Shown here piece after piece: positions 8,436 through 25,741 of a stretch of DNA of 64,000 nucleotides. A program made the translations under genes and the position numbers. The DNA comes from JAXGXJ01 sp963829545. GTDB taxonomy: Bacteria > Actinomycetota > Thermoleophilia > RBG-16-64-13. Numbering within the stretch: the first letter of the stretch is position 1; each line of letters starts with the position of its first letter. Under the pieces are notes generated by a model. The model worked only from the letters and a program-made list of their open reading frames with translations. It was not told the DNA's origin and searched no databases. The stretch is taken from the NCBI GenBank assembly GCA_963829545.1, contig CAWHIX010000007.1, forward strand, positions 1 to 64,000. Reading direction: 5' to 3'.

Positions 8436-8467
8436 ATCGTCCGCCTCTGCTTTCGGAGGTGGACGAT
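8436..8467 (+). promoter_or_regulatory. Leader hairpin ahead of rplJ (L10-leader-like attenuator)
   Basis: ATCGTCCGCCTC pairs with GAGGTGGACGAT (one G-U pair) and is followed by TTGT. It lies 24 bp before the rplJ start. Position and form fit the L10 leader, in which the L10-(L12) complex controls its own mRNA. The rest of the 8147-8491 gap holds the inverted repeat and the promoter. Confidence 0.5.
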
Positions 8468-8491
8468 TTGTCATTGAAGGAGGTGAACTAT

Positions 8492-9016
8492 ATGCCGAAA
8501 CCAGGCAAAGTAGCAGCGGTCAAGGAAATCGGTGAGGACCTCAAGTCCTGTGACGTCTACTACTTCGTAGACTATCGGGGCCTCACGTTCGCCGAGGCGA
8601 CAGAGTTGCGCACCCGCCTCGCCAAGGTCGACGCCAGCCTGAAGGTAGTCAAGAACACCCTGGCCAAGATCGCCGCGCGAGACGCAGGCGTGGAAGGGCT
8701 CGAGGAACTGCTGAAAGGTCCGACGGCCATCGCCTACTGCCACGGCGACCCCGTCCGGGTGGCCAAGACCATCCAGGACTTCATCAAGGAAAAGAAGAAG
8801 GCCGCCGTCCGCGGAGGCAAGCTGCAGCGCTCGCTGCTCAGCGCCACCGACGTGGAGAGCCTAGCCTCTCTGCCCAGTCGCGAAGTGCTTATCGCCCGCA
8901 TGGTGGGCGCTATCGCATCGCCGATCCAAGGACTGGTCAACGTGCTGAACGGCCCCATCCGTGGACTGGTCATCGTGGTGGCCCAAGTGAGAGACCAGAA
9001 AGAGAACGCCGCCTAA
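8492..9016 (+). CDS. rplJ: 50S ribosomal protein L10 (uL10)
   Basis: 174 residues, starting MPKPGKVAAVKEIGEDL at an ATG 8 bp after AAGGAGG. The RNA-binding N-terminal domain contains YYFVDYRGLT and KVVKNTLAKIAA. The C-terminal helix carries L7/L12 dimers. The frame is open further upstream but lacks L10 homology there, which decides the start. Confidence 0.95.
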   Translation: MPKPGKVAAVKEIGEDLKSCDVYYFVDYRGLTFAEATELRTRLAKVDASLKVVKNTLAKIAARDAGVEGLEELLKGPTAIAYCHGDPVRVAKTIQDFIKEKKKAAVRGGKLQRSLLSATDVESLASLPSREVLIARMVGAIASPIQGLVNVLNGPIRGLVIVVAQVRDQKENAA

Positions 9017-9097
9017 GACCGGCCGGCCAAACCCGGGCGACCGGAACCGGCCGTCCAAGACCGCTGTGTAACGTGTTTAGAAGGAATGGAGCCGAAA

Positions 9098-9472
9098 GTG
9101 AACGCTGCTGAGCTCATCGAAGAGATCAAGAAGATGTCCGTGCTCGAGCTGTCCGAGCTCGTCAAGGCCCTGGAAGAGGAATTCGGCGTCAGCGCCGCCA
9201 TGCCCATGGCCATGGCCGCTCCGGCGGCCGGCGCCGCCGCCGCCGTTGAGGAAGAAGAGCAGACCGAGTTCGACGTCATCCTCAAGGCCGCCGGCGAGAA
9301 GAAGATCAACGTCATCAAGGTAGTGCGTGCCGTCACCGGCTTGGGCCTGAAAGAAGCCAAGGACCTGGTCGACGGAGCTCCCAATCCCGTCAAGCAGGGC
9401 ATCACCAAGGACGAAGCCGAAGATCTCCGCAAGCAGCTCGAGGAAGTCGGGGCCGACGTCGAAGTCAAGTAG
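9098..9472 (+). CDS. rplL: 50S ribosomal protein L7/L12 (bL12)
   Basis: 124 residues: an N-terminal dimerisation helix (SVLELSELVKALEEEFGV), an Ala/Met-rich hinge, and the C-terminal domain that recruits GTPases (EKKINVIKVVRAVTGLGLKEAKDLV). I chose the GTG at 9098 because GGAG lies 6 bp before it and the length then matches the family. The upstream ATG at 9086 has its SD directly abutting. Confidence 0.95.
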   Translation: MNAAELIEEIKKMSVLELSELVKALEEEFGVSAAMPMAMAAPAAGAAAAVEEEEQTEFDVILKAAGEKKINVIKVVRAVTGLGLKEAKDLVDGAPNPVKQGITKDEAEDLRKQLEEVGADVEVK

Positions 9473-9476
9473 TGTC

Positions 9477-9547
9477 GGCGCGGTATCGGGTCTCCTCCAG
9501 CTGCGAAGTCACGACTCTTCCGGAGACCCGATACCGCGCCTCTTCTT
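9477..9547 (+). terminator. Perfect 19-bp hairpin after rplL
   Basis: GGCGCGGTATCGGGTCTCC (9477-9495) pairs with 9522-9540 and is followed by TCTTCTT. It is probably a partial terminator or mRNA-processing site setting the L7/L12 to RNA polymerase ratio, as known for other rplL-rpoB junctions. Confidence 0.7.
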
Positions 9548-9622
9548 GGTCAGTGCCATGAATGGTCGGGACCGCCGGCTCTTGGCGAGCTGATCTGGGA
9601 ATCGGTGTGTGACCGATAGCAC

Positions 9623-9672
9623 GCCCGGCCGGAACCCGCCCCTCGGGGCAGGGTTTCGGCCGGGCTTGTTTC
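9623..9672 (+). terminator. Second hairpin before rpoB
   Basis: GCCCGGCCGGAACCCGCCCC pairs imperfectly with GGCAGGGTTTCGGCCGGGC, loop TCGG, then TTGTTT. It is about 80 bp before the rpoB start, giving tandem hairpins in the rplL-rpoB spacer. Confidence 0.7.
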
Positions 9673-9694
9673 ATCGATATACAAGTGATAGCAT
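9666..9694 (+). promoter_or_regulatory. Possible rpoBC promoter
   Basis: TTGTTT (9666-9671), 17 bp, TAGCAT (9689-9694). It overlaps the T tract of the preceding hairpin. It would start a separate rpoBC transcript behind the two terminators. Confidence 0.4.
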
Positions 9695-9751
9695 GCAAGT
9701 TTGCGCGCTGCGCCCTGTGCAAAAACCCCTGGATACGAGGAGTGATCCCCT

Positions 9752-13506
<3,755 letters not shown>

Positions 13507-13515
13507 GAGCCTTCG

Positions 13516-17834
<4,319 letters not shown>

Positions 17835-17886
17835 AGTACAAGCCGGCTCTGTCGTTTGACGGCAGGCCGCAGAGAGAACCTGGCCG

Positions 17887-17922
17887 GGGGCCGGATGGCG
17901 ACGCCATCCGGCCCCTGATTTC
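17887..17922 (+). terminator. Terminator after rpoC
   Basis: GGGGCCGGATGGC, loop GAC, GCCATCCGGCCCC, then TGATTTCT. This is a 13-bp perfect stem 50 bp after the rpoC stop. Confidence 0.8.
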
Positions 17923-17958
17923 TCGGCGTGTTTGCAGCCGACTCTCTAGCGCCGCTGC

Positions 17959-17987
17959 TTGCAGGGGTGAGTGGCCTTTGTTATACT
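17959..17987 (+). promoter_or_regulatory. Promoter of the str operon (rpsL-rpsG-fusA-tuf)
   Basis: TTGCAG (17959-17964), 17-bp spacer, TATACT (17982-17987), about 90 bp before rpsL and after the rpoC terminator. Confidence 0.75.
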
Positions 17988-18076
17988 TCGCGGCCGTTGC
18001 GCTTTCAGGCGCGTAGGTTCGTCTTGCGCGTGAGACCGTTAATGAGCATTTCGCCAGGAATAGACGAGGAGCATTT

Positions 18077-18448
18077 GTGCCGACTATCAACCAGTTGATC
18101 CGCAAGGGCCGGCAGGAACAATCCAAGAGATCGAAGACGCCTGCCCTCAAAGGCGCTCCCCAGAAGCGGGGCGTTTGCACACGTGTCTACACCACGACGC
18201 CCAAGAAGCCCAACTCGGCCCTGAGGAAAGTGGCGCGTGTGCGGCTGGTCAACGGCATGGAAGTGACGGCTTACATCCCGGGTATCGGGCACAACCTGCA
18301 GGAACACTCTGTCGTGCTTATCAGGGGCGGCAGGGTGAAAGACCTACCCGGCGTCCGGTATAAGATAATCCGCGCGGCGCTCGACGCAGCCGGAGTGGCC
18401 AATCGTAAGCAGAGCCGCTCCAAGTACGGCGTCAAGCTCAGCAGTTAG
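18077..18448 (+). CDS. rpsL: 30S ribosomal protein S12 (uS12)
   Basis: 123 residues from GTG. It has the decoding-centre segment TTTPKKPNSALRK and RVKDLPGVRYKIIR, with the Lys residues that are classic streptomycin-resistance positions unchanged. It heads the str operon. Confidence 0.96.
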   Translation: MPTINQLIRKGRQEQSKRSKTPALKGAPQKRGVCTRVYTTTPKKPNSALRKVARVRLVNGMEVTAYIPGIGHNLQEHSVVLIRGGRVKDLPGVRYKIIRAALDAAGVANRKQSRSKYGVKLSS

Positions 18449-18466
18449 TACAGGAAGGCGCAGAGC

Positions 18467-18937
18467 ATGTCCAGAAGAGCGAAGGCACCCAAGAGGGAGA
18501 TCCAGCCAGACCCCATCTATCGCAGCCGTCTGGTCACCCAGATCGTCAACCGCATGATGCTTGACGGCAAGAAATCCACCGCCGAGCACATCATGTACGA
18601 CGCCATGAACATCCTGCGCGAACGCACGGGCAACGACCCCGCGGGAGTGCTCAAGGACGCGGTCGAGAACGTACGGCCGGCATTGGAAGTGAAGTCTCGC
18701 CGCGTGGGCGGCGCCAACTACCAGGTGCCCATCGAAGTACCCACGAGGCGCTCCTACACCCTGGCCATCCGTTGGTTCATCACGCACAGCCGGGGGCGGC
18801 GCGAGCACACCATGGCCGAACGGCTGGCCGGCGAGTTGCTCGACGGTTTCAACCGCACCGGCACTACCATGAAGAAGAAAGAAGACCTCCTGCGTATGGC
18901 CGAAGCCAACAGGGCTTTCGCGCACTACCGCTGGTAA
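18467..18937 (+). CDS. rpsG: 30S ribosomal protein S7 (uS7)
   Basis: 156 residues. S7 organises the 3' major domain of 16S rRNA. Conserved blocks are MLDGKKSTAEHIMYDAM, VKSRRVGGANYQVP and HYRW at the end. It is 19 bp downstream of rpsL. Confidence 0.96.
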   Translation: MSRRAKAPKREIQPDPIYRSRLVTQIVNRMMLDGKKSTAEHIMYDAMNILRERTGNDPAGVLKDAVENVRPALEVKSRRVGGANYQVPIEVPTRRSYTLAIRWFITHSRGRREHTMAERLAGELLDGFNRTGTTMKKKEDLLRMAEANRAFAHYRW

Positions 18938-18974
18938 GAGACGCGCATAGGCGCGAGTCAGGGAATTAAGAGTT

Positions 18975-21102
18975 TTGGCACAAGCGACAGCACATAAGTC
19001 CGACCCCAAGGCCGCCCGGCTGCATCCGCTGGCGATGGTCCGCAACATCGGCATCATGGCTCACATCGATGCCGGCAAGACGACCACCACCGAACGCATG
19101 CTGTACTACACGGGGCGTACCTACAAGATCGGTGAGGTGCACGACGGCGCGGCCGTGATGGACTGGATGGCCCAGGAGCAGGAGCGGGGCATCACCATCA
19201 CCTCGGCCGCCACGACCTGCGAGTGGCGCGATCATCGGGTGAACATCATAGACACACCCGGGCACGTGGACTTCACTATGGAGGTGGAACGCTCCCTTAG
19301 GGTACTGGACGGGGCCATCGCCCTTTTCTGCTCTGTCTCGGGTGTCGAGCCTCAGTCGGAGACCGTTTGGCGGCAGGCCGACAAGTACGGCGTTCCTCGC
19401 ATCGCCTTCATCAACAAGATGGACCGGATAGGGGCCGACTTCATGCAGGGCGTTCAGATGATGGTCGACCGCCTGCATGCCCATCCTCTTGTGGTTCAGT
19501 TGCCCGTCGGCCGTGAAGACACCTTTCGCGGGTGTGGTCGACCTGGTGCGCATGGTGGCCTATCTCTATGAGGACGAGATGGGGGCGGAGTGGCTGGAAG
19601 CGCCCATTCCCGAAGATATGGTCGATCGCGCCCGCGCGGAGCGGACGCATATGATCGAGAGTCTGGCCGAGCGCGACGACGCCCTCATGATGGACTATCT
19701 GGAAGGCGAGGAGATCAGCGAGGAGCGCCTGAAGGAGGCCATCCGCCGCGCTACCCTCGACATGGCTCTCATACCTGTTCTGTGCGGTTCCTCGTTCAAG
19801 AACAAGGGTGTGCAGATGCTGCTGGACGCCGTGGTCGACTACCTGCCTTCGCCGGTCGAGATCCCGCCCATGGAGGGGATCAATCCCCACAACGGCCAGC
19901 CGGTGGTGCGGCATGCCGACGACGCCGAGCCGTTCGCCGCCATAGCCTTCAAGATCATGTCCGATCCCTTCGTGGGCAAACTCACCTACTTCCGGGTGTA
20001 TTCGGGTACGCTCAAAGCAGGCTCGTACATCTACAATTCGAGCAAGCAGAAGAAGGAGCGCGTCGGGCGCATCCTGCAGATGCACGCGAACCACCGCGAG
20101 GACATCACCCACGTGTTTGCCGGCGACATAGCCGCGGCGGTGGGCCTCAAGAGTACGACGACGGGCGACACTCTCTGTGACGAGAGCGGCGGGGTGATCC
20201 TCGAAGCGATCGAGTTCCCCGAGCCCGTCATCTGGGTGGCCATCGAGCCCAAGACGAAGGCCGACCAGGACAGGTTGTCCGACAGCCTGATGAAGCTGAC
20301 GGAAGAGGACCCCACCTTCCGGGTGCGTACCGACGAGGAGACGGGGCAGACCATCATCGCCGGCATGGGCGAACTTCATCTGGAGATCATCGTCGACCGG
20401 CTGCTGCGGGAGTTCAAGGTCGACGCGAATGTGGGGCGGCCGCAGGTCGCCTATCGCGAAGGTATCACCCAGGCTGTTCCCAAGACCGAGGCCCGCTTCG
20501 TCCGCCAGACCGGCGGCCGGGGCCAGTACGGCCATGTGGTCATCAAGATGGAGCCCAACGAGTACGGCACCGGCTTCACCTTCGAGAACAAGATCGTCGG
20601 CGGAGCGGTACCCAAGGAGTACGTGCCCGCCGTCCAGGCCGGTATCGTCGAAGCCATGGAGACGGGTGTGCTTGCCGGTTTTCCGGTAGAGGACGTGAAG
20701 GTGCAACTCATCGACGGGTCGTATCACGAGGTCGACTCCTCGGAGATGGCCTTCAAGATCGCGGGTTCGATGGCCTTCAAGGAAGCGGCCAGGAAGGCGA
20801 AGCCCGTGCTGCTGGAGCCGGTGGAGGACGTCGAGGTGGTGGTGCCCGAGGAGTACATGGGCGACGTCATGGGCGACCTGAGCGGCCGCCGGGGCCATAT
20901 AGTCGGCATGGAACCGAGGGCGGGAGCTCAAGTGATCCGTGCCACGGTACCTTTGGCCCAGATGTTCGGATATGCTACCGACGTGCGGTCGATGACCCAG
21001 GGTCGGGCAACTTATACCATGCAATTCAGTCACTACGCTGAGGTGCCCAACGCCCTCGCGCAAGAGATAATCGCCCAGCAGGGCGGCAGGAAGACAGACT
21101 AA
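18975..21102 (+). CDS. fusA: Elongation factor G (one frame break)
   Basis: About 708 residues after removing one extra G. Start TTG 18975. The G1 loop AHIDAGKTTTTERML, GITITSAATT switch, DTPGHVDFTMEVERS and NKMDRIGADF are intact, and domains II to V follow normally. The break is in the GGG at 19530-19532: with two Gs the protein reads FRGVVDLVRM, as expected in EF-G. It translocates tRNA and mRNA on the ribosome using GTP. Confidence 0.94.
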
Positions 21103-21172
21103 CCAAAGGGAAGACCGGTCGCCTGGCTGCGGCGACCGCCTGAGAGAATCAGGGTAGAAAGGGAGGAATAAA

Positions 21173-22378
21173 GTGGCGAAGAAGAAGTTCGAGCGGACCA
21201 AGACTCACGTCAACGTAGGCACTATCGGCCACGTCGACCACGGCAAGACAACTCTCACCGCGGCTATCACCAAGTGTCTGGCCAATCTGAACCCCAACAT
21301 CGAGTTCCGTAGCTTCGATTCCATCGATAACGCTCCGGAAGAGCGCGAGCGCGGCATCACCATCGCCACAGCGCACGTGGAGTACGAGACCGAGAAGCGG
21401 CACTACGCCCACGTCGACTGCCCGGGCCATGCCGACTACATCAAGAACATGATCACCGGTGCAGCGCAGATGGACGGCGCAGTACTGGTCGTCTCGGCCG
21501 CCGACGGTCCCATGCCCCAGACCCGTGAGCACATCCTGCTCGCCCGTCAGGTGGGCGTGCCCTACATCATCGTCTACATGAACAAGGCCGACATGGTGGA
21601 CGACCCCGAGCTTCTTGAGCTGGTGGAGATGGAAGTCCGCGAGCTGCTCACCGAGTACGAGTTCCCTGGTGACGATATCCCGGTCATCGTCGGCTCCGCC
21701 CTCCAGGCTCTGGAGCACGGTTGCGGCGACCGCGAGTGCCCCACCTGCAAGTCCGTCTTCGAGCTTGCTGACGCCCTCGACACCTACATCCCCGATCCCG
21801 AGCGCGCTATCGACAAGCCCTTCCTCATGCCCATCGAAGACGTGTTCAGCATTCAGGGCCGCGGCACTGTGGTGACCGGCCGTGTCGAGCGCGGTATCGT
21901 CAAGGTCGGCGACAACGTGGAGATGGTCGGTCTCCATCCCGAGAGCACCAAGACCGTCGCCACCGGCGTGGAGATGTTCCGCAAGCTGCTGGACGAAGGG
22001 CGCGCGGGCGACAACATCGGGGTCCTCCTGCGTGGCATCAAGCGCGAGGATGTCGAGCGCGGCATGGTCCTGGCTCATCCGGGCAGCATCACTCCTCATA
22101 CGGAGTTCGAGGCCCAGATCTACGTCCTGTCCCGCGAGGAAGGCGGTCGGCACACCCCGTTCTTCAACGGCTACCGTCCGCAGTTCTACTTCCGGACCAC
22201 CGACGTGACCGGTGACGTCACCCTGCAAGAGGGTGTCGAGATGATCATGCCGGGCGACAACACCACTGTCCATGCCAAGCTCCTCACGCCCATCGCCATG
22301 GACGAGGGCCTCCGTTTCGCCATCCGTGAAGGCGGCCGTACGGTAGGTGCAGGCGCTGTGACCAAGATCATCAAGTAG
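21173..22378 (+). CDS. tuf: Elongation factor Tu
   Basis: 401 residues from GTG after GGGAGG. It has GHVDHGKTTLTAAIT (G1), DCPGHADYIKNMITGAAQ and NKADM. The G domain carries a short insert with two Cys pairs around DRECPTCKSVFE (about 184-192), where many EF-Tu proteins have GDxEW. EF-Tu delivers aminoacyl-tRNA to the ribosome. It is 70 bp after fusA, and rpsJ follows by 10 bp, joining the str and S10 operons. Confidence 0.96.
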   Translation: MAKKKFERTKTHVNVGTIGHVDHGKTTLTAAITKCLANLNPNIEFRSFDSIDNAPEERERGITIATAHVEYETEKRHYAHVDCPGHADYIKNMITGAAQMDGAVLVVSAADGPMPQTREHILLARQVGVPYIIVYMNKADMVDDPELLELVEMEVRELLTEYEFPGDDIPVIVGSALQALEHGCGDRECPTCKSVFELADALDTYIPDPERAIDKPFLMPIEDVFSIQGRGTVVTGRVERGIVKVGDNVEMVGLHPESTKTVATGVEMFRKLLDEGRAGDNIGVLLRGIKREDVERGMVLAHPGSITPHTEFEAQIYVLSREEGGRHTPFFNGYRPQFYFRTTDVTGDVTLQEGVEMIMPGDNTTVHAKLLTPIAMDEGLRFAIREGGRTVGAGAVTKIIK

Positions 22379-22388
22379 GAGTCACTCG

Positions 22389-22697
22389 GTGGCGCAACAA
22401 AAGATACGAATCAGGCTCAAAGCCTACGACCACGAGCTCATCGACAAAAGTGCGAGGAGCATCGTCGAGACGGCTGAGCGCACCGGCGCTACCGTTTCCG
22501 GCCCTGTCCCTCTGCCGACGGAGAAGAACGTGTACTGCGTCATCCGCAGCCCGTTCAAGGACAAAGACTCCCGTGAGCATTTCGAGATCAGGACGCACAA
22601 ACGTCTGATCGACATCCATCAGCCCACCCCCAAGACGGTGGACTCTCTGATGCGCATGGATCTGCCCGCGGGCGTGGACATAGAGATCAAACTGTGA
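22389..22697 (+). CDS. rpsJ: 30S ribosomal protein S10 (uS10, NusE)
   Basis: 102 residues from GTG: KIRIRLKAYDHELID, GPVPLPTEKNVYCV and HKRLIDIHQPTPKTVDSL. Also the NusE antitermination partner of NusB and NusG. First gene of the S10 cluster. Confidence 0.96.
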   Translation: MAQQKIRIRLKAYDHELIDKSARSIVETAERTGATVSGPVPLPTEKNVYCVIRSPFKDKDSREHFEIRTHKRLIDIHQPTPKTVDSLMRMDLPAGVDIEIKL

Positions 22698-23305
22698 TGA
22701 AGACTTTGCTAGGCACAAAGCTGGGTATGACCCAGTTCTTCACTGAAGAGGGCGCGGTCGTCCGCTGCACCGTGATCCAGGCGGGTCCCTGCTTGGTCAC
22801 GCAGAAGAAGACGGTCGAGACCGACGGCTACGCCGCGACGCAGATCGCGTTCGGCGACGTGAAACCCAAGCGGCTCAACAAGCCCCTGCTCGGCCATCTG
22901 AAGAAGGCGGGCGTCTCTCCCAAGCGCAACCTCGTGGAGGTGCGGGGAGAGAGCGACCTGGCCATCGGCGACGCTGTGACCGTGGACGCCTTCACCGTGG
23001 GTGACAAGGTCAAGGTCACGGGCGTGAGCAAGGGCAAGGGTTTTCAGGGTGTCATCAAGCGGCATGGGTTCAGCGGCGGCCCCGGCTACCACGGCTCTCA
23101 CTTCCACCGCGCTCCCGGCTCCGTCGGCGCTTCCGCCGACCCGGCGCGGGTGTTTCCCGGGACGAAGCTCCCGGGCCAGATGGGTAATGTACGTGTCACT
23201 CAGACCGGTCTTACCGTGGTCGCCACCGACCCCGACAAGAACCTGGTGCTGGTCAAAGGCGCGATCCCGGGGAGCAAGGGCTCCCTGGTCGTGATCAGAG
23301 GTTAG
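22697..23305 (+). CDS. rplC: 50S ribosomal protein L3 (uL3)
   Basis: 202 residues starting MKTLLGTKLGMTQFF at an ATG overlapping the rpsJ stop by one base; a GTG three bases earlier is also possible. It contains the loop FSGGPGYHGSHFHRAPGSVG that reaches the peptidyl-transferase centre. Early-assembly 23S protein. Confidence 0.95.
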   Translation: MKTLLGTKLGMTQFFTEEGAVVRCTVIQAGPCLVTQKKTVETDGYAATQIAFGDVKPKRLNKPLLGHLKKAGVSPKRNLVEVRGESDLAIGDAVTVDAFTVGDKVKVTGVSKGKGFQGVIKRHGFSGGPGYHGSHFHRAPGSVGASADPARVFPGTKLPGQMGNVRVTQTGLTVVATDPDKNLVLVKGAIPGSKGSLVVIRG

Positions 23306-23309
23306 GCCT

Positions 23310-23963
23310 ATGCCATCTATCGACAGAATCGACGTTAACGGAGCGGTCGTGGGCCAGCACGAGTTGAAAGAGACTCTGGTGCAGGACAAGATCAGCATCG
23401 GTCTGCTTCACCAGGTCGTGACCGCTGAACTGGCCGGGCATCGGCAGGGGACCGCGGCTGCCAAGAGCAGGAGCGAGGTCGCCGGCACCGGCGCCAAACA
23501 GTGGCGGCAGAAGGGTACCGGCCGGGCCCGCGTGGGCTCGGGCAAGGTAGCGCACTTCACGGGCGGAGGCGTGGCCTTCCCGCCCATCCCGCGCAGCTAT
23601 GCCGTCAAGGTCAACAAGAAGGTGCGGGCGCAGGCCTATCGCATGGCCCTCGGCGACCTGGTGGCCGGCGGGACCGTGCGTGTCATCTCCGGGCCTGCCT
23701 TCTCGGAGCCTTCCACCAAGCTGGCTGCGACCATCCTTGAGAAGGCCGCTATCGACACACCCGTGTTGGTGCTGGTGGGCTCCGAGGAGATCGCCACGCT
23801 CAAGAGCTTCCGCAACCTGGCAGGCACGCGAGCGTTGACGGTCGGCGAAGCCGAGGTGCAGGACTACATCTGGGCGAAGAGCCTGGTGTTCACCGAAGCG
23901 GCCGTGTCCTTCCTCGAAGGCGGCGCGAGCCGAGGCGATGCAGACAAAGGCGGTGAGGCCTGA
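23310..23963 (+). CDS. rplD: 50S ribosomal protein L4 (uL4)
   Basis: 217 residues. The exit-tunnel loop GTGAKQWRQKGTGRARVGS is clear. L4 can also repress the S10 operon in enterobacteria; I see no evidence for or against that here. It overlaps rplW by one base. Confidence 0.95.
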   Translation: MPSIDRIDVNGAVVGQHELKETLVQDKISIGLLHQVVTAELAGHRQGTAAAKSRSEVAGTGAKQWRQKGTGRARVGSGKVAHFTGGGVAFPPIPRSYAVKVNKKVRAQAYRMALGDLVAGGTVRVISGPAFSEPSTKLAATILEKAAIDTPVLVLVGSEEIATLKSFRNLAGTRALTVGEAEVQDYIWAKSLVFTEAAVSFLEGGASRGDADKGGEA

Positions 23964-24247
23964 TGGACGCGCGCGAGATCATCATCCGCCCCATCATCTC
24001 CGAGAAGAGCTACAGGGCTATCGATACCAACCGGTATTCCTTCGAGGTCAACTACCGGGCCAACAAGCCCCACATCAGGGCGGCCGTGGAAGAGATCTTC
24101 AAGGTGAAGGTCATCGGCGTACAAACGATCAACATGAAGCCTAAACCCAAGCGCCGGGGTGCTCACGCGGGCACCACGCGGCGGTGGAAGAAGGCTGTGG
24201 TCGAGCTTGCTCCGGGTAATCGGATCGAGTTCTTCGGCGCCACGTAG
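23963..24247 (+). CDS. rplW: 50S ribosomal protein L23 (uL23)
   Basis: 94 residues: IIIRPIISEKSYRAIDTNRY, then a basic loop KPKPKRRGAHAGTTRRWKKA. It surrounds the exit tunnel and docks trigger factor and SRP. Confidence 0.95.
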   Translation: MDAREIIIRPIISEKSYRAIDTNRYSFEVNYRANKPHIRAAVEEIFKVKVIGVQTINMKPKPKRRGAHAGTTRRWKKAVVELAPGNRIEFFGAT

Positions 24248-24268
24248 AAGAGGGAGCAGTAAGAGAGA

Positions 24269-25102
24269 ATGGCGATAAAGAGCTACAAGCCGACATCCCC
24301 CGGACGCAGGTTCGCGACCACTCCTGCCTTCGATGAGATCACGAAGAGCGAGCCGGAGAAGGCCCTCACCGTGCCGGCTCCGCGCAAGGGCGGTCGCAAC
24401 AACAACGGCCGCATCTGCACTCGGCATCAGGGCGGCGGTCACAAGCGTCTGTATAGGATCATCGATTTCAAGCGCGACAAGGACGGGGTCCCCGGCCGGG
24501 TCGCCTCTATCGAGTACGATCCCAACCGGAGCTGCCGCATTGCCCTCATCGTGTACCGCGATGGTGACAAGCGCTACATCCTGGCCCCGAACAAGCTGGG
24601 TGTGGGCGACACGGTGGAGGCGGGCGCGGGTTCCGACATCCGTGTGGGGTGTGCGCTTCCGCTTCGGAACATCCCCGTCGGTACCACCGTGCACAACATC
24701 GAACTGCACAAGGGCAAGGGCGGTCAGATCGCCCGCTCGGCCGGCACCTCCTCCCAGGTCATGGCCAAGGAAGGCGACTACGCCATCCTGCGGCTCCCCT
24801 CGGGTGAGATGCGCATGATCCATCTGGAATGCCGGGCCACCGTGGGCGAGATCGGCAATGCCGAGCACGAGAACCTGACCACCGGCAAGGCCGGCCGCAA
24901 GCGCTGGATGGGCGTGCGGCCCACGGTTCGCGGTACCACCATGAACCCGGTCGACCACCCACACGGCGGTGGTGAGGGTTCCACGCCACCTGGACGTCAC
25001 CCGGTCACTCCGTGGGGGGTCCCCACGCTGGGCCATAAGACGAGAAAAGCCAAGAATCCTACGAGCAAATACATCGTCAGACGACGGGGAAAAGGGAGGT
25101 AA
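24269..25102 (+). CDS. rplB: 50S ribosomal protein L2 (uL2)
   Basis: 277 residues with RNNNGRICTRHQGGGHKR and the C-terminal MNPVDHPHGGGEG motif whose His lies near the peptidyl-transferase centre. One of the largest and most conserved 50S proteins. Confidence 0.96.
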   Translation: MAIKSYKPTSPGRRFATTPAFDEITKSEPEKALTVPAPRKGGRNNNGRICTRHQGGGHKRLYRIIDFKRDKDGVPGRVASIEYDPNRSCRIALIVYRDGDKRYILAPNKLGVGDTVEAGAGSDIRVGCALPLRNIPVGTTVHNIELHKGKGGQIARSAGTSSQVMAKEGDYAILRLPSGEMRMIHLECRATVGEIGNAEHENLTTGKAGRKRWMGVRPTVRGTTMNPVDHPHGGGEGSTPPGRHPVTPWGVPTLGHKTRKAKNPTSKYIVRRRGKGR

Positions 25103-25111
25103 TAGAGCATC

Positions 25112-25396
25112 GTGGCACGTTCAAGCAAAAAAGCTCCCTTCGTCGAAGAGCGGCTCATGCAGCGGGTCGAGATTATGAACGGGACCGGCGAGAAGCGCAT
25201 GCTCAAGACCTGGTCGCGGGCTTCCACCATCTACCCGGAGATGATCGGGCATACCATTGCGGTGCACGACGGCCGCAAGCATGTGCCCATCTACATCACC
25301 GAGAGCATGGTCGGCCACCGTCTGGGCGAGTTCGCGCTGACCCGCACCTTCCGCGGTCACGGCGGCAACAAAGAGCGCCGCATGAGGAGGAAGTAG
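25112..25396 (+). CDS. rpsS: 30S ribosomal protein S19 (uS19)
   Basis: 94 residues from GTG: ARSSKKAPFVEERL, RASTIYPEMIGHTIAVHDGR and GHRLGEFALTRTF. It binds 16S rRNA with S13 in the head. Confidence 0.95.
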   Translation: MARSSKKAPFVEERLMQRVEIMNGTGEKRMLKTWSRASTIYPEMIGHTIAVHDGRKHVPIYITESMVGHRLGEFALTRTFRGHGGNKERRMRRK

Positions 25397-25399
25397 GGC

Positions 25400-25738
25400 A
25401 TGGTCAACGCTACTGCTAAGTACGTGCGGGTATCGCCCCGCAAGGCCGGAGATGTGGCGTCGCTCATCCGCGGTAAGCGCGTGGCTGAGGCTAAGGCCAT
25501 CTTGATGCTCAGCCCTCGGGCTGCCGCCAAGCTGGTAGGCAAGGTCCTCGCATCCGCCGTGGCCAACGCCGAGAACAACCACAACCTCGATGCCGACGAC
25601 CTCGTCGTCGTCCAGGTGTTCGTCAACGAGGGTCCCACGATCAAGCGGTTCCGACCGCGGGCGATGGGGCGGGCGAGCCGGATACGGAAGCGCACCAGCC
25701 ACATCACCGTCAGTGTCGACGAGAAGAAGGAGTCGTAG
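25400..25738 (+). CDS. rplV: 50S ribosomal protein L22 (uL22)
   Basis: 112 residues: KYVRVSPRKAGDVASLIRGK at the N-terminus and the tunnel-lining hairpin RFRPRAMGRASRIRKRTSH near the end, a region where macrolide-resistance changes occur in other species. Confidence 0.95.
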   Translation: MVNATAKYVRVSPRKAGDVASLIRGKRVAEAKAILMLSPRAAAKLVGKVLASAVANAENNHNLDADDLVVVQVFVNEGPTIKRFRPRAMGRASRIRKRTSHITVSVDEKKES

Positions 25739-25741
25739 CAG

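Noticed and set aside
19441..21201. 586-codon minus-strand frame inside fusA
   Set aside because: Shadow of fusA codon bias; no recognisable domains and no RBS.
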